A stretch of DNA of 64,000 nucleotides, taken from the NCBI GenBank assembly GCA_041398605.1, contig JAWKUK010000020.1, forward strand, positions 100,872 to 164,871. The letters run 5' to 3'. A program made the position numbers and the translations under genes. The notes beneath the pieces are model-generated. The model saw nothing but the letters and a program-made list of their open reading frames with translations. It was not told where the DNA came from and did no database searches. Source of the DNA: JAWKUK01 sp041398605 (GTDB taxonomy: Bacteria > Planctomycetota > UBA1135 > GCA-002686595). This document shows, one piece after another, positions 9,416 through 18,211 of this stretch. Every line of letters begins with the position of its first letter. The first letter of the stretch is position 1.

Positions 9416-9485
9416 GGTGTCGAGCCAGGAGAGAGGCATGCAAGTCTCGCCCGCCCACGGGGAGGGGGCAAGCGGAGAGCACGAT

Positions 9486-9527
9486 CCCATGCAGAGACGC
9501 TGCGGGCCCATGCAGAGACGCTGCGGG
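9486..9527. repeat. 21-bp perfect tandem duplication
   Basis: Two identical 21-bp units (9486-9506 and 9507-9527) lie in the divergent gap between the multihaem cytochrome and the lamin-tail gene. Confidence 0.9.
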
Positions 9528-9642
9528 CGCGCGCGAGATTGCGCGCCTCGCCTGCAACCTTCGAGGCGCAGATCGGTCCCATGGTTCCCACGAAGTCGCT
9601 GTGACGTCGCGGGATCCTTGGTCTCCTTTCATCAAGCATCCG

Positions 9643-10554
9643 ATGAAGATGTTCCGTGTCCTCTCACGCGCGGCGTTTGGCCTCGCGCTCTTGCCGCCGG
9701 CGCTGTCTCAGACCGTGCACGTCTCTCCTGCAGCCGACGCAGCCGCTGGGCGCGGCGTGGCGACGCTGCGGCTCTCCGACGCAGTGCCTGGGGCCCGCGC
9801 GTTCCTGGTCGATCGCACGACCTGCGAGTCGTTGCTCGATGCGCACGGCCTCCCGCAAGGGCGAGTGATCGCGCTGCGCGCGGTCGACGCGCAGGGCGAG
9901 GCGACGTTCCCGCTCCCTGCCGACGCGTTCGCGTTGGCGACGCCGCTCGCGGTGGTCGTGGCCGGGCCCCAGGGCCTCGCGCTCGCAGGCGCAGTGACGT
10001 TGCCGCCGGTGCTGCCGGTCATGCCGCGCGTCGGCGTCGCGCAGACCCGGCAGATCGTCGTGACGGAGTTCATGAAGGACCCGACAGCGGTCTCCGATGC
10101 CCGCGGTGAGTGGATCGAGCTGTACAACCCGAGCCCGCTGCCGGTGGACGTCGAGGGGTGGGTCATCAGCGATGACGGGAACGACTCGACGGTCTTGACC
10201 AATGGAGGCACTGGGATCTTCGTCCCGGCCTACGGGCTCGCGGTGATCGCGCGCAACGGGGACCCGCTGCTCAACGGCGGTGTCACGCCCGTTGCGACCT
10301 ATTCTGGCGTGACGTTGGCCAACGGGGCGGATCAGATCCTCTTGTCGCTGCCCAACGGCACGCTCGTCGACGCGGTGCGCTACCTGGACGGTCCGACCTG
10401 GCCGGACGCGCCCGGCGCGAGCGTGTCGCTCTCGCCGCGCGCCTGGCGCACGGGGCACGACGATGTGGACACGGCTTGGTGTGAAGGGGAGTCGACGATG
10501 CCGGGGGGCGACCTCGGCACGCCTGGCACCTTCAACGACACCTGTTGGGACTGA
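9643..10554 (+). CDS. Secreted lamin-tail domain protein
   Basis: A 303-residue protein with an N-terminal signal peptide (MKMFRVLSRAAFGLALLPPALS). Residues about 130-290 form a lamin-tail domain: 'IVVTEFMKDP', 'GEWIELYNPSPLPVDVEGWVISDDG' and 'LANGADQILLSLPNGTLVDAVRY' are the standard strands of that Ig-like fold. In bacteria this domain occurs on surface proteins and secreted nucleases; no nuclease domain is present here. Residues 30-125 form an unrecognised beta-rich region. The ATG at 9643 was selected for its signal peptide. Confidence 0.82.
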   Translation: MKMFRVLSRAAFGLALLPPALSQTVHVSPAADAAAGRGVATLRLSDAVPGARAFLVDRTTCESLLDAHGLPQGRVIALRAVDAQGEATFPLPADAFALATPLAVVVAGPQGLALAGAVTLPPVLPVMPRVGVAQTRQIVVTEFMKDPTAVSDARGEWIELYNPSPLPVDVEGWVISDDGNDSTVLTNGGTGIFVPAYGLAVIARNGDPLLNGGVTPVATYSGVTLANGADQILLSLPNGTLVDAVRYLDGPTWPDAPGASVSLSPRAWRTGHDDVDTAWCEGESTMPGGDLGTPGTFNDTCWD

Positions 10555-10581
10555 CCGAAGCTGCCGGCGGCGGGGCGCGGA

Positions 10582-12153
10582 CTAGTCGTCCCCGTCGCCG
10601 TCGCCGTCCCCGGTGGCGGCCTTGGCGTCCGTCCACGACGTGCGCGGCACGAGGATGCGACCACAGCCGTCGATGGTGTGGCGCCCGCGGCGCTCTTCGT
10701 GCACCTCACCGTGCTCCGGGCACGTCCACCACCAAGCGGAATCGGAATCGAGGCCTGCGCTCGAGTACCCGAGCGCGCCGAGGGCCGCCGCGGCGCTCGG
10801 ATCGACGACCTCGAGCGCCGGGAACGGCGCCGTGATCCAAGGGTTGATGCGCGCGAGCTCGGCCACGAGGCGCAGGTACTCCTTCGGCTGTTCGCCGCGC
10901 ACGTTGTGCTCCTCGAGCGGGTCGGCGGCCAAGTGGAACAGCTCGCTGCGCTCGGGCATGTGGGGGCGAAATATGACCTTCCATGCGCCGTCCGACAGGC
11001 TGTAGAGGAACGCGGCTTCCGGCCGCGTCAGGCGCATTCCAGCGTTGTGGTCATAGCCATTCACTTGGTCCGCGTACACCACGCGGTCTGCGCTCGGGCC
11101 CTCGCCCTTGGCCCGGTACAGGGCGACGAGGCTCGCGCCGTCGAGCATTGGGTCCGGCTCATGTGCCGGGTCGAGGGGCGCGGCGAGATTGGCCAGCTCG
11201 AGCAGGGTCGGGGCGATGTCCGCCGTCCGCACCTGCGCCTGGATCACGGCGCCAGCCTGCACGCCGGGGCCGCGCAGAATGAGCGGGACATGTAGCTGTT
11301 CGCGGTAGACCATGCGATGCATGGCCCAGCCGTGAAGGCGCTGGCCGTCCGAGAGGCCCTGTCCGTGGTCCGCGGTCACAGCGACCACGGTCCTTGGCTC
11401 CAAACCTCCGGCCGCGAGCCCCGCGAAGAGGCGCGCGAGCTGGCTGTCCTGGTAGCTCACCTCCGCCGCGTAGATCTGGTCGTCAGGGGACGTCAGGCCC
11501 GCCGCCGCCGCGCGGCCGCGCGCGACGCGTAAGACCTCGTTGGGCGGCAGGCGCAGCTTGTCGTGCGGATCCCAGAGGTGCAACCAGAGGAAGAACGGCT
11601 GCTCCGCGCCCTTCATCCACGCCAATGTGCGGTCGATGGCATCGTCCGAACGCCGCTGCAACGTGTCGACGTCCCACTGCGTCTTGTCGGCGCCCTCTGC
11701 GCGCTCGAGGTTGCCCGAGAGGTCGTCGAAGTGGTCGAAGCCGCGGTCGAAGCCGAAGTGGCGCGAAACGGGGAAGGCGCTGTGGACGGCGGCGGTGGTG
11801 TACCCCGCTGCTTGGAAGCGGGTCGCGAGCGTCTCCGTGTCGCTGCTCAGCCGGTACCCGCTGCCGGCCGACAGGACCCTGAGGCCGTGGTGCGGGTTGA
11901 CCCGACCTGTCAAGATCGTCGCGTGTGACACCGGGGTCAGCGAGGACGAGGAGTAGGCGCGCTCGAAGCGCGTCCCGCCCCGCGCCAGGTCATCCAAGGC
12001 CGGCGTGGTGGCCCACTCGGCGCCATAACACGACAGGTAGTCCGCGCGGGTCGTGTCCAACGTGATGAGGATGACGTTGGGACGCTGCGGCTCCCGTCCA
12101 CAGGTGACCAGGAGCGGCGCGAGCAGGGCGAGGGCAACGCGGAACGTCGTCAT
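10582..12153 (-). CDS. Sulfatase-superfamily lipoprotein with metal-binding-like C-terminal tail
   Basis: A 523-residue protein. A lipoprotein signal ends LLVTC at residue 18. The sulfatase core starts 'VILITLDTTRADYLSCYG' and carries T73-P-V-S-H77 where CxPSR is expected, so it is a Thr-type member. 'VTADHGQGLSDG' supplies distal ligands. The last ~35 residues hold W-T-C-P-E-H-G-E-V ... D-G-C-G-R-I-L-V-P, which resembles the short heavy-metal-binding domain (YTCPMHP...CPKCGMxLVP) with one Cys lost. A GDGDGDGDD acidic tail ends the chain. It converges on the lamin-tail gene. Confidence 0.85.
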   Translation of the reverse strand: MTTFRVALALLAPLLVTCGREPQRPNVILITLDTTRADYLSCYGAEWATTPALDDLARGGTRFERAYSSSSLTPVSHATILTGRVNPHHGLRVLSAGSGYRLSSDTETLATRFQAAGYTTAAVHSAFPVSRHFGFDRGFDHFDDLSGNLERAEGADKTQWDVDTLQRRSDDAIDRTLAWMKGAEQPFFLWLHLWDPHDKLRLPPNEVLRVARGRAAAAGLTSPDDQIYAAEVSYQDSQLARLFAGLAAGGLEPRTVVAVTADHGQGLSDGQRLHGWAMHRMVYREQLHVPLILRGPGVQAGAVIQAQVRTADIAPTLLELANLAAPLDPAHEPDPMLDGASLVALYRAKGEGPSADRVVYADQVNGYDHNAGMRLTRPEAAFLYSLSDGAWKVIFRPHMPERSELFHLAADPLEEHNVRGEQPKEYLRLVAELARINPWITAPFPALEVVDPSAAAALGALGYSSAGLDSDSAWWWTCPEHGEVHEERRGRHTIDGCGRILVPRTSWTDAKAATGDGDGDGDD

Positions 12154-12231
12154 GGCGACAGGATACCGCGCCAGGGCATCCTCCCGTGCACCGTGGCCGC
12201 GGCCACCGCTGGTGGGCTATCCTCTCCTGCC

Positions 12232-13629
12232 ATGACCTCGAGCCCCATTGCGACGCGTCCCGACGCGCCGTCCCAGTGCCGTCCCGCGGCTCCCCCCGTG
12301 CGCGCGCGGCTGAGCTCCATCGTCGCAGCAGGCGCCGCCCTCGGCGCTGCTCTCTTGCTGTTCGGGACGCTCGTCGCCTGCCGCGACAAGGGGCAAGAGC
12401 CCGGCGCGACGAGCGGTGGAGGTGCGGTCGAGACGACGTACTACGACCCCGCGACGAAGACCCTGCGCGAGTCGGAGGGCGAGGTGCGCTTCGGCCTTCG
12501 TCTCGGCGAGTGGACCTTCTGGCACCGAAATCAATCGGTCGCGAAGAAGGGGCGCTACGACGAGCAGGGGCGCGAGACCGGCGAGTGGATCCAGTTCCAC
12601 CCGAACCAGCTCGAGAAGGCGCGCGTGACGTTTGTCGAGGGCAAGCTCGAAGGCGAGTCGCGAGAGTGGCATCCGAACGGCAGCCTGCGCGAGAAGGGGC
12701 GCTATGCCGCTGGCAAGAAGGTGGGGGTCTGGGAGTCGTTCCACGAGGGCGGCGAGCCAGATGCGACCGCCACTTGGGTCGATGGACTCCTCGACGGTGA
12801 GGCCACGGGCTGGTATCCCGACGGCACCTTGCGCGAGCGTGCGAAGTTCCGCGCGGGCGGCCTCGTCGGCGTCGTCGAAGCGTTCCATTCGAACGGCAGC
12901 CCGGCGGCGCGCAAGACGATGGACGACCAAGGGCGTCCGTTTGGCGAGGCCCGCGAGTGGTACCCGGACGGCAAGGACAAGAGCTCCAAGCGCTACGACA
13001 GCGAGGGTCGTGAGCACGGGCTCGAGGTCGCGTATCACCCGAACGGGAGCATCGCGTCGCTGCGGACCTGGGAGGCGGGCAAGCTCGTCGGCCTCTCGCG
13101 CGGGTGGCACGACAACGGCCAGCTGGCCTACGAGGGCTCGTACGTCGACGGCCAGCGCCAGGGCCTCTTCCGCTCGTACCACGTCGGCGGCGCGCGACAG
13201 ACGGTCGAGCTCTTCGACCAAGGGCGGCGCAACGGGATGTCGCGGAACTGGTTCACCGAAGGCCAGCCGAACACCTACGTGGCGTTCGTGAACGACAAGC
13301 CGATCGGCTTGATGCAGCAGTGGTTCCCCAACGGCAAGCGCCGCGTCTACAGCACCGTGGACGGCCCGCGGATCACGGGGCTCTCGTTCGAATGGACCGA
13401 GGACGGCGCGCTGTTCGAAGAGGTCTCGGGCCACTACGACGGCGCGCAGTTGGTCCGTCCGCCCGATGCCGCCGATCTGGCGCTCGCAGAGGAGCTCGCC
13501 GCGGACCCCACGCCGCGCCCCCTCACCGTTGAGGTGCCCGACCCGCTCGCCGACGTGGAGGCGCTCGAAGCGCTGCCCGCGCCGCTCCCCATGTTGCCGA
13601 CCCCTTCCCCTTCGGACTCCGACCGATGA
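12232..13629 (+). CDS. MORN/YwqK-repeat lipoprotein
   Basis: A 465-residue protein with a lipobox (LVAC) near residue 44. About ten ~23-residue MORN-type repeats of the YwqK kind follow (W-HPNG-L-E-G-Y--GK--G-W---H--G), from about residue 75 to 410. These repeats form extended beta-hairpin rods; YwqK is named as an antitoxin in Bacillus, but most members have no known partner. The C-terminus is Pro/Leu-rich and low complexity. The stop overlaps the ATG of glyA (ATGA), so the two are probably translationally coupled. The ATG at 12232 was preferred to a GTG at 12193. Confidence 0.82.
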   Translation: MTSSPIATRPDAPSQCRPAAPPVRARLSSIVAAGAALGAALLLFGTLVACRDKGQEPGATSGGGAVETTYYDPATKTLRESEGEVRFGLRLGEWTFWHRNQSVAKKGRYDEQGRETGEWIQFHPNQLEKARVTFVEGKLEGESREWHPNGSLREKGRYAAGKKVGVWESFHEGGEPDATATWVDGLLDGEATGWYPDGTLRERAKFRAGGLVGVVEAFHSNGSPAARKTMDDQGRPFGEAREWYPDGKDKSSKRYDSEGREHGLEVAYHPNGSIASLRTWEAGKLVGLSRGWHDNGQLAYEGSYVDGQRQGLFRSYHVGGARQTVELFDQGRRNGMSRNWFTEGQPNTYVAFVNDKPIGLMQQWFPNGKRRVYSTVDGPRITGLSFEWTEDGALFEEVSGHYDGAQLVRPPDAADLALAEELAADPTPRPLTVEVPDPLADVEALEALPAPLPMLPTPSPSDSDR

Positions 13630-14870
13630 CCGTCACCCAGAACCCGCTCCGCACCGATGACGCCGTCTGGGCCGCCATCGACCTCGAGACCCAGCGCCAA
13701 GAGCGGCAGCTCGAGCTCATCGCGTCGGAGAACCACGCGTCGGCCGAGGTGATCGCGGCCATGGGCACCGCGCTCACCAACAAGTACGCCGAGGGCTATC
13801 CAGGGCGGCGCTATTACGGCGGCTGCGAACACGTCGATACCGTCGAGGACATCGCGCGTCAGCGCCTGATGGAGGTCTTCGGCGCGGAGCGCGCCAACGT
13901 GCAGCCCCACAGCGGTACGCAGGCGAACATGGCGGCGCTGATGGCCTTGATCGAGCCGCGGGACAAAGTGCTCGCGATGTCGCTCGACCATGGCGGGCAC
14001 CTTTCGCACGGTCACCCGAAGAACTTCTCCGGCGTCTTCTATGAGTTCCATCACTACGGTGTGGAGCCGGGGACGGAGCTGCTCGACCTCGACCACGTGC
14101 GCGACCTCGCCAAGCGCGTGCAGCCGAAGCTCCTGCTCGTCGGCGCCTCCGCTTACTCGCGCATCCTCGACTTCGAGGCCTTCGCCGCGATCGCGCGCGA
14201 TGTCGGCGCAGCGCTGATGGTGGACCAAGCGCACATCGCGGGCCTCGTGGCAGGGGGCGTGCACCCGAGCCCCATTCCGCACGCGGACATGGTGACGATG
14301 ACGACCCACAAGACCCTGCGTGGCCCGCGGGGCGGCGCGATCGTGTGTCCAAAGGACCGCATCGTGAAGGTGAACTCCGCGCTGTTCCCCGGCGGCCAGG
14401 GCGGCCCGCTCATGCACGTCATCGCGGCGAAGGCGATCGCGTTCCGTGAGGCGCTCTCGCCCGACTTCAAGGCCTATGCGCGCGCTGTGGTCGCGAACGC
14501 GAAGGCGCTCGCTGACGGCCTCATGGAGCGCGGCCTGCGCGTCGTTTCAGGCGGCACCGAGAACCACTTGATGCTCGTCGATGTCGGCGCGCGCGGCCTG
14601 TCGGGGGCCGAGGCCGAGGTCGCGCTGCACCACGTTGACATCACGTGCAACAAGAACCTGATCCCATACGACCAACGCCCGCCGATGGAGACGTCGGGGA
14701 TCCGGCTCGGGACCGCGGCGATCACGACGCGCGGCCTCGATGTGGCGGACATGGGGGCCTTGGCGGGGTGGATCGCGGAGGTGCTCGGCGCGCCGACGGA
14801 CGAAGCGCTGCTCGCACGGGTGCGCGGCCAGGTCGGTGAGCTGACCCGGCGGCGCCCGATTTACGCTTGA
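13626..14870 (+). CDS. glyA: Serine hydroxymethyltransferase
   Basis: A 414-residue PLP enzyme interconverting serine and glycine with tetrahydrofolate, cytoplasmic, supplying one-carbon units. It shows the family landmarks: 'LIASENHAS' near residue 31, 'TNKYAEGYPGRRYYGGCEHVD', 'HSGTQAN', and the PLP lysine K229 in 'TTHKTLRGPRGG'. Length and Lys position match bacterial GlyA. It starts inside the stop of the MORN lipoprotein and is followed by a strong hairpin. Confidence 0.97.
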   Translation: MTVTQNPLRTDDAVWAAIDLETQRQERQLELIASENHASAEVIAAMGTALTNKYAEGYPGRRYYGGCEHVDTVEDIARQRLMEVFGAERANVQPHSGTQANMAALMALIEPRDKVLAMSLDHGGHLSHGHPKNFSGVFYEFHHYGVEPGTELLDLDHVRDLAKRVQPKLLLVGASAYSRILDFEAFAAIARDVGAALMVDQAHIAGLVAGGVHPSPIPHADMVTMTTHKTLRGPRGGAIVCPKDRIVKVNSALFPGGQGGPLMHVIAAKAIAFREALSPDFKAYARAVVANAKALADGLMERGLRVVSGGTENHLMLVDVGARGLSGAEAEVALHHVDITCNKNLIPYDQRPPMETSGIRLGTAAITTRGLDVADMGALAGWIAEVLGAPTDEALLARVRGQVGELTRRRPIYA

Positions 14871-14887
14871 TCGCCTGCGACCCAAGC

Positions 14888-14934
14888 GGCGGCGCCGCGG
14901 TCGTTCGGTCGTACCGAGCGGCTGCGGCGCCGCC
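14888..14934 (+). terminator. Long nested hairpin after glyA
   Basis: An outer perfect 11-bp stem (14888-14898 with 14924-14934) encloses a smaller hairpin (tcggt/accga). It begins 18 nt after the glyA stop and ends 11 nt before the next ATG. It is probably a terminator or attenuator. Confidence 0.55.
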
Positions 14935-14945
14935 TCTCCAGCTTG

Positions 14946-15614
14946 ATGACCACCACCTTGAAACCGATCGAGACCGTGCTGTTCGACCTCGATGGCACGC
15001 TCATCGATTCGATCCGCTTGATCCTCGACTCGTATCACCACACGCTCGCCGCGCACGGCAAGCCGGCCCAATCTGACGCAGAGCTGTTGATCCACGTCGG
15101 GACGCCGCTCGCGCGCCATCTCGCGCACTATTCCAGCGTCGAGGAGGAGATCCGCGCGATGGTGGACACGTATCGGGGCTGGAACCTCGCGCATCACGAT
15201 GGCGCGATTCGGCCCTTCGAGGGCGCGATCGACGCCGTGCGCGCCCTCGTCGCGCGTGGCCGGCGGCTCGGCGTCGTCACGAGCAAGCTCAGCTCGTCCG
15301 CGCGCCGCGGGCTGGTCATCGCGGGGTACTGCGCGCCCGCGTCGGGCGACGCGCCGTTCGAGGTCCTCGTGGGCTCTGACGATGTCGCAGTCCACAAACC
15401 AGACCCTGCGCCGTTGTTGGCGGCGCTGCAGGCCTTGGGTGTGTCCGCGGAGCGCGCCGCATACGTCGGCGACTCGCCCTACGACCTCATGGCTGCGCAG
15501 GCCGCGGGGATGCGGGCCGTGGCCGCCGGGTGGGGGCCGTTCGCGCCGGAGCTGCTGGCCGAGGTCGGCTATGACACTTGGCTCGAGCACCCCGCGCAGC
15601 TCGCCCAGCTCTAA
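14946..15614 (+). CDS. HAD-superfamily phosphatase (PpaX/Gph-like)
   Basis: A 222-residue haloacid dehalogenase-type hydrolase with motif I D14-x-D16-G-T, motif II 'VVTSK' near residue 115, motif III Lys in 'HKPDP', and motif IV 'YVGDSPYD'. The helical cap between motifs I and II places it with pyrophosphatase PpaX and phosphoglycolate phosphatase. The ATG at 14946 is preceded by an in-frame TTG. Its stop overlaps the stop of the next, convergent gene. The substrate is not determinable from sequence. Confidence 0.88.
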   Translation: MTTTLKPIETVLFDLDGTLIDSIRLILDSYHHTLAAHGKPAQSDAELLIHVGTPLARHLAHYSSVEEEIRAMVDTYRGWNLAHHDGAIRPFEGAIDAVRALVARGRRLGVVTSKLSSSARRGLVIAGYCAPASGDAPFEVLVGSDDVAVHKPDPAPLLAALQALGVSAERAAYVGDSPYDLMAAQAAGMRAVAAGWGPFAPELLAEVGYDTWLEHPAQLAQL

Positions 15615-15874
15615 CCCGCCCGGCGCTCGTACCCGAGGCCCTTCAAGACGTCGAGGACCTCGCTCCAGCTCGGGAACGGGCGCTGGCGATCGCGCTTGAA
15701 GTGGTCGATCGCGCGGATGAACTCCAGGACGTCCGTCGGTAGGCCGTCTTCGTCGCCGTCAGCCTGCGGCGCCCCGGTGGTCGCGGCCTTCTTGGCGGGC
15801 TGAGCCGCGCTGGTGGCCTTCGCCGCAGGGGCCGACTTGGCGGGCGCCTTGTTGCTGGACTTCTTCGGGGTCAT
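15611..15874 (-). CDS. Small Lys/Ala-rich protein with a conserved C-terminal helical domain
   Basis: 87 residues. The N-terminal 40 are Lys/Ala/Pro-rich, like histone H1-type tails. The C-terminal 45 contain 'EFIRAIDHFKRDRQRPFPSWSEVLDVLKGLGY', a compact helical module I associate with short planctomycete proteins of unknown function. The basic tail suggests nucleic-acid association, but this is inference. The stop codon overlaps that of the convergent HAD gene by two bases. Confidence 0.75.
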   Translation of the reverse strand: MTPKKSSNKAPAKSAPAAKATSAAQPAKKAATTGAPQADGDEDGLPTDVLEFIRAIDHFKRDRQRPFPSWSEVLDVLKGLGYERRAG

Positions 15875-16023
15875 GGCCGATGTGGGTGCGGGTAGGCACC
15901 CCTCTCAGGGGGCGGGGCACAGGGAGGCGAGGGCGCCGAGCTGGGTCGGTGGTCGCCGTGCTGCCCCTTCTTTCGGCCGGTATTAGGAGTTCGCTTTAGT
16001 GGAAGGCGGTGTTCTGGCCGGCC

Positions 16024-17130
16024 TCACCACGTGACGCCGCCGCGCCGGAGGGCGGCCTCCACCCCCGCGGTGTCGGGGCGCTCGATCAGGCCCACCTCGG
16101 TCACGATGGCCGCGATCAGGTGGCGCGGAGTCACGTCGAACGCAGGCGCATACACCTTGACGCCGAGCGGCGCGGTGCGCGTCCCGAAGCCCTCGGTCAC
16201 CTCGGTCGCCGGGCGCTCCTCGATTGGGATCCCGCTGCCGTCGTCGAGGCTTGGATCGATCGTGGACAGCGGGGCAACGACGTAGAACGGTACGCCGTGG
16301 GCCGCTGCCGCGAGGGCGACGCCGTAGGTGCCGATCTTGTTGCACACGTCGCCATTGCGCGCGATGCGATCCGAGCCGACGAACACCGCGTCGATGCGGC
16401 CTTCGCCCATCACGCGGGCCGCCATCCCGTCGGTGATGAGCGTGACATCAATGCCGGCGCGCATCAGCTCGAAGGCCGTGATCCGCGCGCCTTGGAGCAG
16501 CGGGCGCGTCTCGTCGGCGAACACTGCGACGCGCTTGCCCTGTTCGGCGGCGACGTAGATCGGCGCGAGCGCCGTCCCGAGGCCCGCAGTGGCGAGCGCG
16601 CCCGCGTTGCAGTGGGTGAGCAGCGTCGCGCCGTCCGCGATGAGCGCCGCGCCGTGCTCGCCCATCGCGCGGCAGCTGGCCCGGTCTTCGTCGTAGACGC
16701 GGTGCGCCTCGTCGAGGCACTCTCGCACCAGCGCAGCCCCCGCTGCGCCGCGGGCTGCCTCGGCCTCGAGGCGCGCCAAGACGCGCGTCGTCGCCCAAGC
16801 GAGGTTCACCGCAGTGGGGCGCGCCGCATCCAACGTCGCCTTTGTGGCCCGCGCGGCCGCCAGCACTTGGTCCGCGCGCAGCGTCGCGCCTACCTCGGCG
16901 AGGTGCTGGATGCCGAGCACCATGCCGTAGGCCGCGGCGACGCCGATCGCCGGCGCGCCGCGCACCGCGAGGCGCCAGATCGCATCGACCATGCCTGGGA
17001 CATCGCGCACGATCAAGCGCTCTTCGCGCAGCGGCAGGAGCGTCTGTTCCAGCAAGTCCACTGCGCCCGGAAGGCCGCGGGCTTCTTGGCCCGGGCCGAC
17101 CCAGAAGAGCGTTTGCAAGGGTGTCGTCAC
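16024..17130 (-). CDS. mtnA: Methylthioribose-1-phosphate isomerase
   Basis: A 368-residue member of the eIF2B-alpha-like family that converts 5-methylthioribose-1-phosphate to the ribulose form in methionine salvage. It has the catalytic Cys174 in 'LLTHCNAG' and Asp254 in 'GSDRIARNGD', with 'VRGAPAIGVAAAYG' near residue 57 and 'PATEVT' near the end. The start is GTG at 17130. It lies 27 bp downstream of purC on the same strand, probably in one transcript. Confidence 0.93.
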   Translation of the reverse strand: MTTPLQTLFWVGPGQEARGLPGAVDLLEQTLLPLREERLIVRDVPGMVDAIWRLAVRGAPAIGVAAAYGMVLGIQHLAEVGATLRADQVLAAARATKATLDAARPTAVNLAWATTRVLARLEAEAARGAAGAALVRECLDEAHRVYDEDRASCRAMGEHGAALIADGATLLTHCNAGALATAGLGTALAPIYVAAEQGKRVAVFADETRPLLQGARITAFELMRAGIDVTLITDGMAARVMGEGRIDAVFVGSDRIARNGDVCNKIGTYGVALAAAAHGVPFYVVAPLSTIDPSLDDGSGIPIEERPATEVTEGFGTRTAPLGVKVYAPAFDVTPRHLIAAIVTEVGLIERPDTAGVEAALRRGGVTW

Positions 17131-17157
17131 GTCGATCGATCGGGTTGAGGCCGAGGG

Positions 17158-18135
17158 TCAGGCGTGCCCGTTGTGTGCGGGGCGGTTCATGGGGGCCGCG
17201 CTCGGAGCTGGGCCCGAGCTCGCGCCAGGGTCGGTACCCGTGATGCGCTCGCAGATCTCGCGGTAGCGCCCGGACACGCGCTCGAGGATCGCTGGATCGA
17301 CCTCGGGCGCGGGGTAGTTCTTGTCCCAGTCGAGCGTCTCAAGGTAATCGCGCAAGATCTGCTTGTCGAAGCTCGGCGGGCTCGTCTGGGTCCGGTACTG
17401 CGCGTTGTCCCAGAAGCGGCTCGAGTCCGGGGTGAGGGCTTCGTCGATGAGCAGCACCTGTCCATCGCGCACGCCCAGCTCGAACTTCGTGTCCGCGAGC
17501 CGGATGCCGATGCGCGCGAGCTCCTGCGTGCCGCGCTCAAAGAGCGCGAGGCAGATGCGCTCTCCCTCCTCGAAGCGCGCGCGCCCGATCAGCGCCCTGG
17601 CCTCGCTCGGGCTCAGGGGCTGGTCGTGCTCGTCGTTCTTTGTCGTCGGTGTCAGGATCGGGCGCGGCAGCGCTTCGGCCTGGGAGAGTCCGTGGGGGAG
17701 CGCGACGCCGCAGATGGACTGCCTCAACTGGTACTCCTTCCAGCCCGACCCCGCGAGGTACCCGCGCACGACCCATTCGATCGGATCCGGAACGCACCGC
17801 TTGACGACCATGATTCGGCCATGGAGGCGCGCTCGCCAGGACGCATCGAGGCTCACCCCGAACGGCTCGAGCGCGTCCAGCGAGGTGCTGACGAGGTGAT
17901 TCGGGACGATGTCCGCGGTGCGCGCGAACCAGTGCGCGGCGATCGCCGTCAGGACGGCGCCTTTGAAGGGCACACCTGCGTCCATGATCACGTCGAACGC
18001 GCTGACGCGGTCGGTCGTTACGAAGAGCAGGTGCTCCGCGTCGAGGGTGTAGACGTCGCGGACCTTCCCCGAGGCGATCTGTTCGAGGCCAGGGGGGCGC
18101 TCGTCGCGGCCGAGATAGACGGTTTCCGGTGACAT
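17158..18135 (-). CDS. purC: Phosphoribosylaminoimidazole-succinocarboxamide (SAICAR) synthase
   Basis: A 325-residue enzyme of purine biosynthesis that joins CAIR to aspartate with ATP. Family signatures are 'ASGKVRDVYTLD' near residue 22, 'VTTDRVSAFDVIM', 'EWVVRGYLAGSGWKEY', 'KFELGVRDGQVLLIDEALTPDSSRFW' and 'YPAPEVD'. The length fits the long (ADE1-like) form, and an Ala/Pro-rich tail of about 25 residues ends the chain. The ATG at 18135 begins MSPETVYLGRDE. Upstream in-frame sequence overlaps aroA and was rejected. It is divergent from aroA and precedes mtnA. Confidence 0.95.
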   Translation of the reverse strand: MSPETVYLGRDERPPGLEQIASGKVRDVYTLDAEHLLFVTTDRVSAFDVIMDAGVPFKGAVLTAIAAHWFARTADIVPNHLVSTSLDALEPFGVSLDASWRARLHGRIMVVKRCVPDPIEWVVRGYLAGSGWKEYQLRQSICGVALPHGLSQAEALPRPILTPTTKNDEHDQPLSPSEARALIGRARFEEGERICLALFERGTQELARIGIRLADTKFELGVRDGQVLLIDEALTPDSSRFWDNAQYRTQTSPPSFDKQILRDYLETLDWDKNYPAPEVDPAILERVSGRYREICERITGTDPGASSGPAPSAAPMNRPAHNGHA

Positions 18136-18211
18136 AGTGCTTGCGAGCGGCACGCGCTCGAACAAGCCGACAGTATGGGGGACCGTACACAGGGCTACAA
18201 TGCAGGCGCCC
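18136..18211. promoter_or_regulatory. Short divergent promoter region purC/aroA
   Basis: Only about 75 bp separate the purC and aroA starts, so promoters for the two divergent genes must overlap or lie within coding sequence. An ATG at 18200 could begin AroA four codons earlier. Confidence 0.4.

Noticed and set aside
12232..13629. YwqK antitoxin of a toxin-antitoxin pair
   Set aside because: The MORN repeats fit that name, but no toxin gene is adjacent and the protein is a lipoprotein coupled to glyA.
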